From NCBI RefSeq assembly GCF_900176475.1, contig NZ_FWXX01000011.1, forward strand, positions 1 through 64,000: 64,000 bases of DNA, read 5' to 3'. Below are positions 1 through 8,446 of this stretch, piece after piece. The stretch comes from Tropicibacter naphthalenivorans. Its GTDB lineage: Bacteria; Pseudomonadota; Alphaproteobacteria; Rhodobacterales; Rhodobacteraceae. The first letter of the stretch is position 1; the number at the start of each line of letters is the position of its first letter. The notes under the pieces are model-generated. The model searched no databases, was not told the origin of the DNA, and saw only the letters and a list, made by a program, of their open reading frames with translations. The translations under genes and the position numbers were made by a program.

Positions 1-46
1 GCTCATAACCTGAAGGTCGTAGGTTCAAATCCTACTCCCGCAACCA
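1..46 (+). tRNA. Initiator tRNA-fMet (CAT), 3' part
   Basis: The 3' part of a tRNA enters at the left edge. The anticodon loop CTCATAA (2-8) carries CAT at 4-6, followed by stem CCTGA, a T-arm GTAGG/CCTAC (19-35), acceptor strand TCCCGCA (36-42), discriminator A43 and an encoded CCA (44-46). The A at tRNA position 72 and the AGGTCGTAGG segment fit the initiator tRNA of alphaproteobacteria rather than elongator tRNA-Met. The 5' half lies outside the window. Confidence 0.9.
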
Positions 47-53
47 AATTCAT

Positions 54-85
54 AGCCCTCGCAACTCGCGGGGGCTTCTTTGTTT
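54..85 (+). terminator. Intrinsic terminator after tRNA-fMet
   Basis: A 9-bp stem (AGCCCTCGC at 54-62 with GCGGGGGCT at 68-76, one T-G wobble) with a 5-nt loop is followed by a T-rich tail (76-85). It begins 8 nt after the tRNA CCA end and is well placed to end the tRNA transcript. Confidence 0.8.
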
Positions 86-183
86 CTGTCCGCCAAACTC
101 ACCTGCGGCAATCAAAACAATTGAATGCCAAACACGCGAATCTTAACGCTCAAGAAAGATTTACCTTTTTAGGAGCTACATAG

Positions 184-669
184 ATGGACCCTCGCCGCCT
201 CGAAATGACTGTTCTCATGACGCCTGACATGGCCAATTTCAGCGGCAAGGTGCATGGTGGCGCGTTGCTTAACCTATTGGATCGGGTCGCTTTTTCCTGT
301 GCGTCGCGCTACTCGGGGAAATACGCGGTCACTCTGTCCGTCGATCAGGTCACCTTTCGCCAGCCTATCAACGTCGGAGAGCTGGTGACATTCAAGGCCA
401 GCGTCAACGACGTGGGGCGGACCTCGATGGAGATCGGTATCCGGGTCGAAGCCGAGGATATTCGTGCGGGCACCCGGCGTCACACCAATTCTTGTTACTT
501 CACCATGGTGGCGGTTGACGACGCGGGGAAGTCTGCCGAGGTTCCGCCGCTGGAAATTACGACACCCCTAGATCAAAAACGCCAGCACGCCGCGAAAGCA
601 CGCAAGGAGCTGCGTAAACGCTTTGGCGACGAAATGGCGAAACTCACCGATTACGACCACGAGGATTAA
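184..669 (+). CDS. Acyl-CoA thioesterase, YciA/BACH-type hotdog protein
   Basis: A 161-residue single-domain hotdog protein that should hydrolyse acyl-CoA to free fatty acid and CoA in the cytosol. The motif GKVHGGALLNLLDR (about 21-34) holds the family's HGG turn at the start of the hotdog helix and the acidic residue (about D33) expected at the active site. Length and motif match the YciA/cytosolic acyl-CoA hydrolase family. The ATG follows TTTAGGAGCTACATAG, a good ribosome site. It converges on the ABC permease gene, and the two stop codons overlap in TTAA. Substrate chain length cannot be read from sequence. Confidence 0.88.
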   Translation: MDPRRLEMTVLMTPDMANFSGKVHGGALLNLLDRVAFSCASRYSGKYAVTLSVDQVTFRQPINVGELVTFKASVNDVGRTSMEIGIRVEAEDIRAGTRRHTNSCYFTMVAVDDAGKSAEVPPLEITTPLDQKRQHAAKARKELRKRFGDEMAKLTDYDHED

Positions 670-1475
670 GCCTTGAGCCGGTAACCCGTGCGGAACATGA
701 CCCAAGCGACGGCGCAGATCAGTGCCGTCGCAACAAAGGCAAACCCAAAGCCGAACAGCGGGTTGCTGTCAGACACGCCAATCACGCCCCAACGCACCCC
801 GTCGATCAGGTAGAATACCGGGTTGAGGTGCGTGATCTGGTAAAGACCGGGGGGCAGCGCCTCGACCGAGTAGAAGGTGCCCGACAGGAATGCCAAGGGC
901 GTAACGATAAAGTTGGTGATCGCCGCCATTTGATCGAATTTATTGGCAAAAATTCCGGCGAGTATGCCCAAAGCCGACATGAACCCAGCTCCGAGGAACA
1001 CGAACGCCAGCGCCCCAAGCGGATGCGCGGGCACGATCCCGAGCGTCAGCCAAAGCGCCGAGGCAATCGCGACGGCGACAATCAAACCGCGCGTGATGCC
1101 TCCTGCCAGATAGCCCACCAGCATCTCGCCCCCGGACAAAGGCGGCATCAGCGTATCGACGATATTCCCCTGAACCTTGGAAATCACCAACGAACTGGAC
1201 GTGTTGGCAAAGGCGTTCTGAATCACCGTCATCATCAGGATACCCGGCGCGATGAAGGTCGAAAATGACACACCCATCACGTCGCCTCGGCGCGGCCCGA
1301 TGGCGATGGTAAAGATCACCATGAACAGCCCGGCGGTCACCAGGGGCGCCAGCAGAGTTTGCGTCCAGACATTGGCGAACCGCAAGATCTCGCGTTTGGC
1401 AAGGGTCTGCACCCCCAGCCAGTTGATCCGCCCAAAGCGACGGGTTCCGGGTGCGTAATCTTGAATGTCGGACAT
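666..1475 (-). CDS. ABC-2 type transporter permease
   Basis: A 269-residue integral membrane protein with about six hydrophobic segments, typical of ABC-2 permeases that export drugs, polysaccharides or lipids. The family signature region GTFYSVEALPPGLYQITHLN lies in the last third. An ATG 42 bp further upstream is open, but AGGAGG lies 5 nt before the ATG at 1475, so that start is chosen. No ATPase gene is adjacent: the next gene downstream is convergent and the one upstream divergent. The permease must therefore pair with an ATPase encoded elsewhere. Substrate unknown. Confidence 0.85.
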   Translation of the reverse strand: MSDIQDYAPGTRRFGRINWLGVQTLAKREILRFANVWTQTLLAPLVTAGLFMVIFTIAIGPRRGDVMGVSFSTFIAPGILMMTVIQNAFANTSSSLVISKVQGNIVDTLMPPLSGGEMLVGYLAGGITRGLIVAVAIASALWLTLGIVPAHPLGALAFVFLGAGFMSALGILAGIFANKFDQMAAITNFIVTPLAFLSGTFYSVEALPPGLYQITHLNPVFYLIDGVRWGVIGVSDSNPLFGFGFAFVATALICAVAWVMFRTGYRLKA

Positions 1476-1499
1476 GAAGCCTCCTGTAGCTGCGCCACC

Positions 1500-1527
1500 T
1501 TGTATATTGTTCTGCAATGATTAGAAT
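1500..1527 (+). promoter_or_regulatory. Putative gcrA promoter
   Basis: TTGTAT (1500-1505) and TAGAAT (1522-1527) are separated by 16 bp, resembling a sigma-70 promoter reading into gcrA. Transcription would start near 1534, leaving a leader of about 60 nt that contains the terminator-like hairpin at 1552-1579. This is sequence resemblance only. Confidence 0.35.
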
Positions 1528-1551
1528 AGAGCCTGATCAATGAAACGACAG

Positions 1552-1579
1552 GCGGCCCGCGTCCCGTGGCCGCTTTTTT
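1552..1579 (+). terminator. Terminator-like hairpin in the gcrA leader
   Basis: GCGGCC (1552-1557) pairs with GGCCGC (1568-1573) across a 10-nt loop and is followed directly by six T residues (1574-1579). This is an intrinsic terminator by form, yet it sits only 13 nt before the gcrA start codon and on the same strand. No gene ends just upstream on this strand, because the permease gene is divergent. It may therefore be an attenuator in the gcrA leader. See findings. Confidence 0.6.
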
Positions 1580-1592
1580 CCGTGGAGTGGCC

Positions 1593-2186
1593 ATGTCCTG
1601 GACCGATGAACGCGTCGAACTGCTCAAAAAGATGTGGGGTGAGGGGCAATCCGCCAGCCAGATCGCCAAAGAATTGGGCGGCGTGACCCGCAATGCCGTG
1701 ATCGGCAAGGTCCACCGTCTGGGTCTGTCGAACCGCGCTGGCGCAACCCCCGCCGCCGAAACCAAACCCAAGGTCGAGGCCAAGCCCAAGCCCGAGCCGA
1801 AACCCAAGGCGAAACCCGCCGCGCCCAAGCCGGTCGAGGCTGCGGCCCCCGCGCCCGAACCCAAGCCAGAGCCGACCCCGGCGCCGGTCTCGACCATGCC
1901 GGCGCGCAAGCAGATCATTCCGGCCGGCCAGCCTCTGCCGCCGCAGCCTTCGACCAACGAAATCTCGCCCGAGGCGCTCGCCAAGGTGAACGAGGTCGAG
2001 AAAAAGGCCAAGAAGCTGACCTTGATGGAGCTAACCGAGCGCACCTGCAAGTGGCCCGTGGGCGACCCGGCGACCGATGATTTCTGGTTCTGCGGTCTGC
2101 CCGTGCAGCAGGGCAAACCCTATTGCGAAGCGCATGTGGGCGTGGCGTTCCAGCCCATGAGCGCCCGCCGCGACCGTCGCCGCTAA
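1593..2186 (+). CDS. gcrA: GcrA cell-cycle regulator
   Basis: GcrA is an alphaproteobacterial regulator that binds sigma-70 RNA polymerase and, in Caulobacter, activates promoters carrying methylated GANTC sites. This protein has 197 residues. The N-terminal helix-turn-helix (about 3-48) includes WTDERVELLKKMW and RNAVIGKVHRLGLSNR. A long Pro/Ala/Lys/Glu-rich linker follows (about 52-130). The conserved C-terminal module has three Cys and one His (TCKWPVGDP, FWFCGLP, YCEAH). An upstream in-frame ATG at 1566 lies inside the hairpin region. The start at 1593 is preferred because it opens the conserved MSWTDERV sequence and has GGAG upstream. A terminator separates it from rimO. Confidence 0.95.
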   Translation: MSWTDERVELLKKMWGEGQSASQIAKELGGVTRNAVIGKVHRLGLSNRAGATPAAETKPKVEAKPKPEPKPKAKPAAPKPVEAAAPAPEPKPEPTPAPVSTMPARKQIIPAGQPLPPQPSTNEISPEALAKVNEVEKKAKKLTLMELTERTCKWPVGDPATDDFWFCGLPVQQGKPYCEAHVGVAFQPMSARRDRRR

Positions 2187-2212
2187 GGCGGATCGTCAAA
2201 TCTTAGCGAAAG

Positions 2213-2234
2213 CGGGCCAATTCGGCCCGTTTTT
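2213..2234 (+). terminator. Intrinsic terminator after gcrA
   Basis: A perfect CGGGCC/GGCCCG stem (2213-2218, 2224-2229) with loop AATTC is followed by TTTTT (2230-2234). It lies 27 bp after the gcrA stop and 56 bp before rimO, so the two genes are probably separate transcripts. Confidence 0.88.
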
Positions 2235-2290
2235 GCGTTTCGGGACTGCAAAGTCTTTCCCGGATTTAAACAGAGGTTTATACGCGCCCT

Positions 2291-3655
2291 ATGCAGAATC
2301 CCCCCGATCTGAGGCCCGATCTGGCCCGCGCCCGCATCAATGAAACCCGCCGCGATGGTCAGCCGACCGTCGGCATGGTCTCGCTTGGCTGTCCCAAGGC
2401 TTTGGTCGACAGTGAGCGCATCCTCACCCGCCTGCGCGCCGAAGGGTATGGGATCAGCGCCGACTATGCCGGGGCGGACGCGGTGATCGTGAACACCTGC
2501 GGTTTTCTCGACAGCGCCAAGGCCGAGAGCCTCGAGGCCATCGGTGAGGCGCTGAACGAGAATGGCAAGGTGATCGTCACTGGCTGTCTGGGGGCCGAGC
2601 CCGAGTATATCACCGGCGTGCACCCCAAGGTTCTGGCGGTCACTGGCCCGCATCAATACGAACAGGTGCTCGACGCGGTGCATGGCGCGGTGCCGCCTTC
2701 GCCCGATCCGTTCATTGACCTGCTGCCCGCGACGGGTGTCAGCCTAACCCCGCGCCATTACAGCTATCTCAAGATTTCCGAAGGCTGTAACCATAAATGC
2801 AAGTTCTGCATCATCCCCGACATGCGCGGTCGTCTGGTCAGTCGTCCCCACAAGGCGGTGATGCGCGAGGCGGAAAAGCTGGTCGAAGCGGGCGTCAAGG
2901 AACTGCTGGTGATCTCTCAGGACACCAGCGCCTACGGCACCGACTGGAAGGACCGCGAGAGCAAGTTTCCTTTCCTCGATCTGGCGCGCGATCTGGGCAG
3001 TCTGGGCGCTTGGGTGCGGATGCACTACGTTTACCCCTATCCGCATGTGCGCGACGCCATCCCCCTGATGGCCGAGGGTAAGATCCTGCCTTACTTGGAT
3101 ATTCCCTTTCAGCACGCACACCCCGACACGCTGCGCCGCATGGCGCGACCCGCCGCCGCCGAGCGGACCTTGGACGAAATCGCCGCCTGGCGTGACACCT
3201 GCCCCGACATTACTTTGCGCTCGACCTTCATCGTCGGCTATCCCGGCGAGACCGAGGACGAGTTCCAGACTCTGCTGGACTGGATGGACGAAGCGCAGCT
3301 GGATCGCGTCGGCTGTTTTCAGTACGAAAACGTCGATGGCGCGCGGTCCAATGACCTGCCCGACCATGTTCCCGCCGAGGTCAAGCAAGACCGCTGGGAG
3401 CGCTTTATGGAAAAGGCGCAGGCAATTTCCGAAGCCAAGCTAGAGGCCAAGGTCGGAAAGCGCATGGAGGTCATCGTCGACGACGTGGACGAGGATGGCA
3501 TCGCCACCTGCCGCACCAAGGCGGACGCCCCCGAGATCGACGGTAACCTGTTCATCGACGAAGGCGCGGACCACCTGAAACCCGGCCAGATCGTCACCGT
3601 CGAGGTGGACGAGGCGGGCGAATACGACCTCTGGGGACAGCTGGTCCAGGGTTAA
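2291..3655 (+). CDS. rimO: Ribosomal protein S12 methylthiotransferase RimO
   Basis: RimO is a radical SAM enzyme that adds a methylthio group to the conserved aspartate of ribosomal protein S12. The 454-residue protein has the N-terminal methylthiotransferase domain, with its cluster cysteines in LGCPKALVD (C34), NTCGFLDSA and TGCLGA. The radical SAM motif CNHKCKFC follows (C166, C170, C173), and a C-terminal TRAM-type domain ends in [20 protein letters not shown] and MRGRLVSRP distinguish RimO from the tRNA enzyme MiaB. The stop overlaps that of the convergent LuxR-type gene in TTAA. Confidence 0.96.
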   Translation: MQNPPDLRPDLARARINETRRDGQPTVGMVSLGCPKALVDSERILTRLRAEGYGISADYAGADAVIVNTCGFLDSAKAESLEAIGEALNENGKVIVTGCLGAEPEYITGVHPKVLAVTGPHQYEQVLDAVHGAVPPSPDPFIDLLPATGVSLTPRHYSYLKISEGCNHKCKFCIIPDMRGRLVSRPHKAVMREAEKLVEAGVKELLVISQDTSAYGTDWKDRESKFPFLDLARDLGSLGAWVRMHYVYPYPHVRDAIPLMAEGKILPYLDIPFQHAHPDTLRRMARPAAAERTLDEIAAWRDTCPDITLRSTFIVGYPGETEDEFQTLLDWMDEAQLDRVGCFQYENVDGARSNDLPDHVPAEVKQDRWERFMEKAQAISEAKLEAKVGKRMEVIVDDVDEDGIATCRTKADAPEIDGNLFIDEGADHLKPGQIVTVEVDEAGEYDLWGQLVQG

Positions 3656-4554
3656 CCCTGATCGGTTTCCATCACGCGAGGCTTCAGCGGGCGCGGCGGG
3701 ACGTAAACGTCTTCGCCGACCAGGGTCCGCGCATCCCGTTCAGGCCGGCTGAGCGGATGCGGTAGGACACCCAGCGACATGGCCAAAGTGGCCAGCTCCA
3801 CCCGGTTGTTCATCCCGGTCTTTTGCAGCAGCGCATTCAACCGCTGCCGCACGGCCGAGACGGAGATATCCAAAAGCTCGGCAATTTGTTTGTCGAGCAA
3901 ACCGCCCCCGATCAATTCCAGCAGTTCTTGCTGTTTCGGAGTGATCGAATTCCGGTCCGGGAATTCCTGCGCAAAATGAAGCAGATAGCGCTGGTGCGCG
4001 GCCAAGGCTCCGGCGTTTAGGGTCCAGCCGTCCGTGCGAATGACTTCGAGCAATTCGCTGCGCGACAGATCGCCCGCAAAGGTCATCAAGGCCGACTGCG
4101 CGGGCGCATACTGCCGCAACGGGATGGAAAACCCGGCCCTGATTCCACGGCGTGCCGCTTCGCGCAGCACGTTCACGCGCGCTTCTGGCAGTTGGTGATA
4201 CTCGTCCAGAAACTCGATGCCCACGGTGATCGGCGTCAGGCAAGACATGCCGTGACTGCGAAAATACGACCAGCGATACAGCGCGGGATCATCGTTGAAT
4301 TGGTGCAGCCAAGAGGCGTCATAGGACGTGCGAATAAACTGCGCGCAGGTCCAATCGTGGTAGTCGTTGGCCGAGATGAAATCGATGCAAGGCAGGCGCA
4401 GCGAGGTGCCCAGATCAACGATCAACTCCCAAACTTCTTCAGAGCTTTCAGTGACTTCGAGGTCTTGTAGGAACGTCTGAAGGCGCCGCGGAACATGGTT
4501 TTCCGCGGCGATGGGGGCACGTCTGACCGAATGAAACGGCTCAGACCGTTTCAT
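3652..4554 (-). CDS. LuxR-family transcriptional regulator
   Basis: A 300-residue regulator. The C-terminal LuxR helix-turn-helix (about 204-258) includes [25 protein letters not shown] and [17 protein letters not shown]. The preceding 200 residues have the size and aromatic pattern of an autoinducer-binding-like domain ([28 protein letters not shown]). Some LuxR solos keep this fold but respond to other ligands. No luxI-type synthase is in the window. A basic, proline-rich tail of about 40 residues after the HTH is unusual. The start overlaps the upstream gene by 14 bp, so the pair is probably one transcript with coupled translation. Confidence 0.85.
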   Translation of the reverse strand: MKRSEPFHSVRRAPIAAENHVPRRLQTFLQDLEVTESSEEVWELIVDLGTSLRLPCIDFISANDYHDWTCAQFIRTSYDASWLHQFNDDPALYRWSYFRSHGMSCLTPITVGIEFLDEYHQLPEARVNVLREAARRGIRAGFSIPLRQYAPAQSALMTFAGDLSRSELLEVIRTDGWTLNAGALAAHQRYLLHFAQEFPDRNSITPKQQELLELIGGGLLDKQIAELLDISVSAVRQRLNALLQKTGMNNRVELATLAMSLGVLPHPLSRPERDARTLVGEDVYVPPRPLKPRVMETDQG

Positions 4555-4999
4555 CTTCGAGGTGCAGCTTCATGTCGATCAGCACTTTTTGGATGGCCAA
4601 GGTTTCCTTGAGCAAGCGCTTGGCTTCGTTCGCGGAAATGACGCCGTCCTCGATCGACTGATTGTATTCGGCCATAAGCATGGCAAAGCGCTGCGACAAG
4701 GCGATGACGTCGGCGTTGACGCCGCCTTCGCGCTTGGAGTTGCGCGGCTCGTTGTCGAAATGCAGCGTGATGCCCTTCAGCTCGGCCAGCGCCGAGGTGA
4801 CATGCGGATAGCTTGCGGCCTCCTCCAAAGCGGCGACGGCATCGACGGGGATAAAGCGGTCGGCGTGTTCGGGATAATCGGAATAATAGCGACCCAGCGT
4901 GGCCTTGGATTTGCCCGTCAGTTCGCAGGCGGCTTCGATGCCCACGTCCTTGACCAGCGCCTCGGTGTGCTTCTTCAGATAACGTCCAACAGTCGACAT
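4541..4999 (-). CDS. Small HTH-like protein, possibly phage CII/CP76-like
   Basis: A 152-residue protein whose first half, with ACELTGKSKATLGRYYSD at about 22-39, reads as a helix-turn-helix and resembles the phage CII (CP76) regulatory family. The second half is helical and charged ([27 protein letters not shown]). The ORF is open to 5056, but the ATG at 4999 begins the conserved-looking part (MSTVGRYLKKHTEAL) and the extra 19 residues look unstructured. It overlaps the LuxR-type gene by 14 bp and is likely its operon partner. The family assignment is tentative; a DNA-binding role is inferred from the HTH pattern alone. Confidence 0.65.
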   Translation of the reverse strand: MSTVGRYLKKHTEALVKDVGIEAACELTGKSKATLGRYYSDYPEHADRFIPVDAVAALEEAASYPHVTSALAELKGITLHFDNEPRNSKREGGVNADVIALSQRFAMLMAEYNQSIEDGVISANEAKRLLKETLAIQKVLIDMKLHLEDETV

Positions 5000-5315
5000 A
5001 GCGCCCCCAAAACCCCGGATGAGTGTGCCCGGGGAAACCCTTTGTTCATTTCCCATTAACGCAGAACGTCTGGAAATGTCATTTAAAAAACAGTCCTGCG
5101 GGTGTTGCAGGCCGTGTCAGTGATCGGTTACCGGCCCGGTTCTAGTTTAACGGAAACGCAATCATCCCCAATCGCCGGTGGGGCGTTCTGGTCTGTCCCG
5201 TTTCCATAGTGTGTGTCCCGGTGTTTTGACTAACGAGTATCGCGCGGGCGCTTCGTAGAGGAAGCCCCGCGCCTGATCTCTTGCACCCGCCTGTTGGCTG
5301 AGGCAAACCCATAGA
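5000..5315. other. 316-bp intergenic region with a nested inverted repeat
   Basis: No convincing gene lies here. The region separates the divergent LuxR/CII-like operon and tdk, so it should hold both promoters; I could not place them with confidence. It contains a nested dyad: outer arms GGAAACG (5152-5158) and CGTTTCC (5199-5205), and an inner hairpin CCCCA/TGGGG (5166-5170, 5179-5183) with an 8-nt loop. A 15-codon Cys-rich reading frame at 5076-5123 has no support beyond being open. Confidence 0.5.
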
Positions 5316-5894
5316 ATGGCCAAGCTGCACTTCCAATATTCGACGATGAACGCCGGCAAATCGACCCTGCTTTTGCAGGCGGCGCATAACTACAACGAGC
5401 GCGGGATGCAGACTTACCTGCTGATCGCGTCCTTTGATGATCGGGCGGGTGTCGGGCAGATTGGCTCGCGGATCGGCCTGGCGCGCGAGGCCGATGTCTT
5501 TGGTCCTTCCGAAGATCTGTTTACCAAGATCGAGGCGCGCTTGGCCCAAGGCAAGGTCGCCTGCATTTTCATTGACGAGGCGCAGTTTCTGACCCGCGAG
5601 CAAGTCTGGCAACTGGCCCGTGTTGTCGACGATCTGAAGGTGCCGGTCATGGCGTACGGGCTGCGGGTCGACTTCCGCGGAGAGCTATTCCCCGGCTCTG
5701 CAGCGCTGTTGGCCTTGGCGGATGAAATGCGCGAAGTCCGCACGATCTGCCATTGTGGGCGCAAGGCGACGATGGTCGTGCGGCAGGATGAAAACGGTCA
5801 AGCCTTGGTTGATGGGGAGCAAATCCAGATTGGTGGGAATGAGACCTACGTTTCGCTATGCCGCCGCCATTGGCGCGAAGCTGTAGGCGCTTAG
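5316..5894 (+). CDS. tdk: Thymidine kinase
   Basis: A 192-residue type II (bacterial) thymidine kinase that phosphorylates thymidine with ATP in pyrimidine salvage. The P-loop is STMNAGKSTLLL (about 9-20), the Walker B/DEAQ motif is FIDEAQFLTREQVWQL (about 87-102), and structural zinc cysteines are visible in CHCGRK and near the C-terminus (LCRRHW). The loop ending ETYVSLCRRHW fits the thymidine-binding lasso. The gene is followed 3 bp later by benE, so the two are probably co-transcribed. Confidence 0.96.
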   Translation: MAKLHFQYSTMNAGKSTLLLQAAHNYNERGMQTYLLIASFDDRAGVGQIGSRIGLAREADVFGPSEDLFTKIEARLAQGKVACIFIDEAQFLTREQVWQLARVVDDLKVPVMAYGLRVDFRGELFPGSAALLALADEMREVRTICHCGRKATMVVRQDENGQALVDGEQIQIGGNETYVSLCRRHWREAVGA

Positions 5895-5897
5895 ACC

Positions 5898-7049
5898 ATG
5901 GGAGGGATGCAAGCGCTCGCAACCGGCTTTGTCGTCGCAATTGTCGGTTTTTTCAGCTCTTTTCCGATTTTCCTTGCAGGGGTTGAGGCTATGGGTGCGT
6001 CCCCGATGCAGGCGTCTTCGGCCCTTATGGCGGGCGCTTTAGCCATGGGGATCGCCGGGATCGCGCTGGCGTTTTGGCAAAAAATCCCGGCATCCTGCGC
6101 TTGGTCGACGCCTGGGGCTGCGCTTTTGGCGGTCTCTGCGCCGGACCCAGCCGGGTTCTCTGGCGCGGTCGGCGCGTTCATCGTAGCGGGTGCGCTGGCC
6201 GTGATCGCGGGCTTTTGGAAGCCCTTGGTGCGCTTGGCCCAAGCCGTGCCCGCGCCGATCACCCAAGGCATGTTGGCAGGGGTCCTCTTGCCTATTTGTT
6301 TCGCGCCTTTTCGCGCTGTTGGGGACGCACCGATGGTGGCGGTGCCGATCCTGCTCACATGGTTCGTAGTCAGCCGGGTTTGGCGTTTGTTCGCGGTGCC
6401 CGCAGCGGTTTTGGTAACCTTGATTCTGGTCGTTTGGCACAACGGCGCCTTGCCCTTGCCAGAGACTGTGTTGACCGCGCCGGTTTGGATCACGCCAAGT
6501 TTTTCGGTTGCCGGGGTGATCGGATTGGCGGTGCCCTTGTTCATCGTGACCATGGCGACGCAGAATATCCCAGGGGCGTCCGTGCTGCGGTCAAATGGCT
6601 ACCAGCCGCCGACGGGTCCGTTCTTTGCCGCGGTGGGCGCGATCAGTATTTTGTCTGCCCCCTTCGGTGCCATCGCGACCAACCTTGCTGCCATCACCGC
6701 AGCGATGTGCGCCGATGAAAACGCACATTCCGACCCCGCCAAACGTTACTGGGCAGCGGTTTGGGCGGGGCTCTTTTACTGTTTGTTTGGAATATTTGCC
6801 GCTGTGGTCACCTTTGTCGCCGCTGCCGCGCCACCTTTGGCGATGGCGAGCCTTGCAGGGGTCGCTCTATTCGCAGTGTTCATGAATTCCGCCGCGGGGG
6901 CTCTGTCAGAGCCAGATACGCGCGAATCAGCGGCTTTGACCTTTGTGATCACAGCTTCGGGCTTGACCGTATTTGGTATCGGCGGCGCAGTTTGGGGGCT
7001 GCTGGCTGGCACCATCGTGCATGGGTTAACGCATCGCGTGTCGCGTTAA
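5898..7049 (+). CDS. benE: BenE-family benzoate/H+ symporter-like transporter
   Basis: A 383-residue, very hydrophobic protein with about 11-12 membrane segments. It matches the BenE family (benzoate:proton symporters) through FSSFPIFLAGVEAMGASPMQASSALMAG near the N-terminus, TPGAALL, and a central PLFIVTMATQNIPGASVLRSNGY. It sits in the cytoplasmic membrane. The actual substrate is unknown: no benzoate-degradation genes are nearby, although the window does encode a quinate/shikimate-to-protocatechuate route 46 kb away. An ATG at 5907 is an alternative start. The stop overlaps the convergent KAS III gene in TTAA. Confidence 0.85.
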   Translation: MGGMQALATGFVVAIVGFFSSFPIFLAGVEAMGASPMQASSALMAGALAMGIAGIALAFWQKIPASCAWSTPGAALLAVSAPDPAGFSGAVGAFIVAGALAVIAGFWKPLVRLAQAVPAPITQGMLAGVLLPICFAPFRAVGDAPMVAVPILLTWFVVSRVWRLFAVPAAVLVTLILVVWHNGALPLPETVLTAPVWITPSFSVAGVIGLAVPLFIVTMATQNIPGASVLRSNGYQPPTGPFFAAVGAISILSAPFGAIATNLAAITAAMCADENAHSDPAKRYWAAVWAGLFYCLFGIFAAVVTFVAAAAPPLAMASLAGVALFAVFMNSAAGALSEPDTRESAALTFVITASGLTVFGIGGAVWGLLAGTIVHGLTHRVSR

Positions 7050-8164
7050 CGGCGCTCCAACAGGACAGATCCCACGGAATATCCCGCTCCAAAAGAGCAG
7101 ATCACGCCCCGATCTCCGGGTTCCAAGTCGTTGGAATATTTTGAAAATGCAATGATCGAACCGGCAGAAGACGTGTTGGCGTAGTCTTGCAGGATGTTGG
7201 GTTGTTCGCCGGCTTCGGGTGTGCGGCCCAAAACCTTTTTCCCGATGAAATCGTTCATCGCCTTGTTCGCCTGATGCAGCCACATCCGTTTGAGATCATC
7301 GGCGGTCCAGCCTTCGGCATCCATGTGATCACGAATGTGTTGTGAGACCATCGGCAACACTTCCTTAAAGACTTTGCGACCATTCTGCATGAATTGCATG
7401 TCGCGCCGATCTTCCATTTGATCGCGGGTGCGGCGCAGAAAACCGTTGTTGTTCCGAATGTTGTTCGAAAACTGCGTCGCACAGCGCGTGGAAAGGATGT
7501 CGAACTTTGCACCTTTTGCCTCGTCCGAAGGTTCAATCACGACGGCCGTGCACACATCGCCAAAGATAAAATGGCAGTCCCGGTCGCGCCATTCCAAATG
7601 CCCAGAGCAAATCTCGGGGCAGACGACCAAGGCCCGACGTGCGCTACCGGCGCGGACCATATCAGCGGCCGCCTGAATGCCGAATGTCGCCGAAGAGCAC
7701 GCCACATTCATGTCAAAGGCGAATCCTTGCGCCCCGATAAGGTTCTGAATTTCGATGGAAATCGCGGGATAGGCGCGCTCTTGGTTGGAGGAGGCGCAGA
7801 TCACCAAATCAATCTCGGACCCTGTGCGCCCCGCCATTTCAAGCGCCTTTGTGCACGCATCCAAAGCCATCTCGGCCATGACGCCCGGCTCATCGTCGCT
7901 ACGGCTGCGCAGGCGCGGGAACATCCGTTTGGGGTCAAGAACGCCTGTTTTATCAATCACATAGCGTTGCTCAATTCCCGACGCTTGGACGATGAAATCA
8001 CTGCTGGAGTGCGCCATCGGTTCCGCTTTGCCTGCTTCGATCTCTGCCGCGTTCTTCGCGTTCCACAAATCTGCGTAGGCGTTGAAGGCCTCGACCAGCT
8101 CGTCATTTGTGATCACTTCGGACGGGGTAAAGATGCCGTGGCCGGAAATCGTGGGCTGGTTCAT
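7046..8164 (-). CDS. Beta-ketoacyl-ACP synthase III-like enzyme
   Basis: A 372-residue thiolase-fold enzyme of the FabH family. The Cys-His-Asn triad is visible: C156 in NVACSSATFG, H297 in WLHQANKAMNDFI and N330 in DYANTSSAGSI. It is longer than housekeeping FabH (about 320), with inserts near residues 35-55 and 225-260. It resembles FabH-like paralogues described as condensing medium-chain acyl-CoA with malonyl-ACP. It is not beside plsX or other fatty-acid genes, so it is probably a second KAS III and not the primary one. AGGAGG precedes the ATG by 8 nt. Confidence 0.85.
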   Translation of the reverse strand: MNQPTISGHGIFTPSEVITNDELVEAFNAYADLWNAKNAAEIEAGKAEPMAHSSSDFIVQASGIEQRYVIDKTGVLDPKRMFPRLRSRSDDEPGVMAEMALDACTKALEMAGRTGSEIDLVICASSNQERAYPAISIEIQNLIGAQGFAFDMNVACSSATFGIQAAADMVRAGSARRALVVCPEICSGHLEWRDRDCHFIFGDVCTAVVIEPSDEAKGAKFDILSTRCATQFSNNIRNNNGFLRRTRDQMEDRRDMQFMQNGRKVFKEVLPMVSQHIRDHMDAEGWTADDLKRMWLHQANKAMNDFIGKKVLGRTPEAGEQPNILQDYANTSSAGSIIAFSKYSNDLEPGDRGVICSFGAGYSVGSVLLERR

Positions 8165-8278
8165 GTGCGGATCCTCCTGCGGCGCAGCGAACCCGATGGG
8201 GCAGAGGAAATCAAGGGTGGGCGTTACGGAACTTTTACACTCCGGTGCGATTATCCTTTGTGAAATGGGGGCTTACCG

Positions 8279-8446
8279 ATGACCTTTCAAAACATGCAGA
8301 AGATTCTTCATATTCCTCGGGCCGATGCGCTGATCAACGCTTTGCTGCCGTCTTGGCCGGTTCTGCGTCAAGCGCCTGAACACGACCCGTGGGATCCGAC
8401 CACGCAAGAAGACGCGCGGCTGATCTTTCGCGAGGATCAGCACTAG
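8279..8446 (+). CDS. Small hypothetical protein (55 aa)
   Basis: An open frame of 55 codons, beginning MTFQNMQKILHIPRADALI and ending in an acidic tail (EDARLIFREDQH), fills the gap between the divergent KAS III gene and csaA. Its TAG abuts the csaA stop. GGGGG lies about 7 nt before the ATG. The composition (amphipathic start, WDP motif, charged end) looks protein-like, but with one sequence I cannot show selection. No function suggested. Confidence 0.45.
   Translation: MTFQNMQKILHIPRADALINALLPSWPVLRQAPEHDPWDPTTQEDARLIFREDQH

Noticed and set aside
1337-2116. 259-codon minus-strand frame over gcrA
   Set aside because: Antisense of the Pro/Ala/Lys-rich GcrA linker gives a Gly/Ala/Ser-rich artefact.
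5076-5123. 15-codon Cys-rich frame (four Cys) upstream of tdk
   Set aside because: Too short to support without conservation or expression data; the ribosome site is weak.
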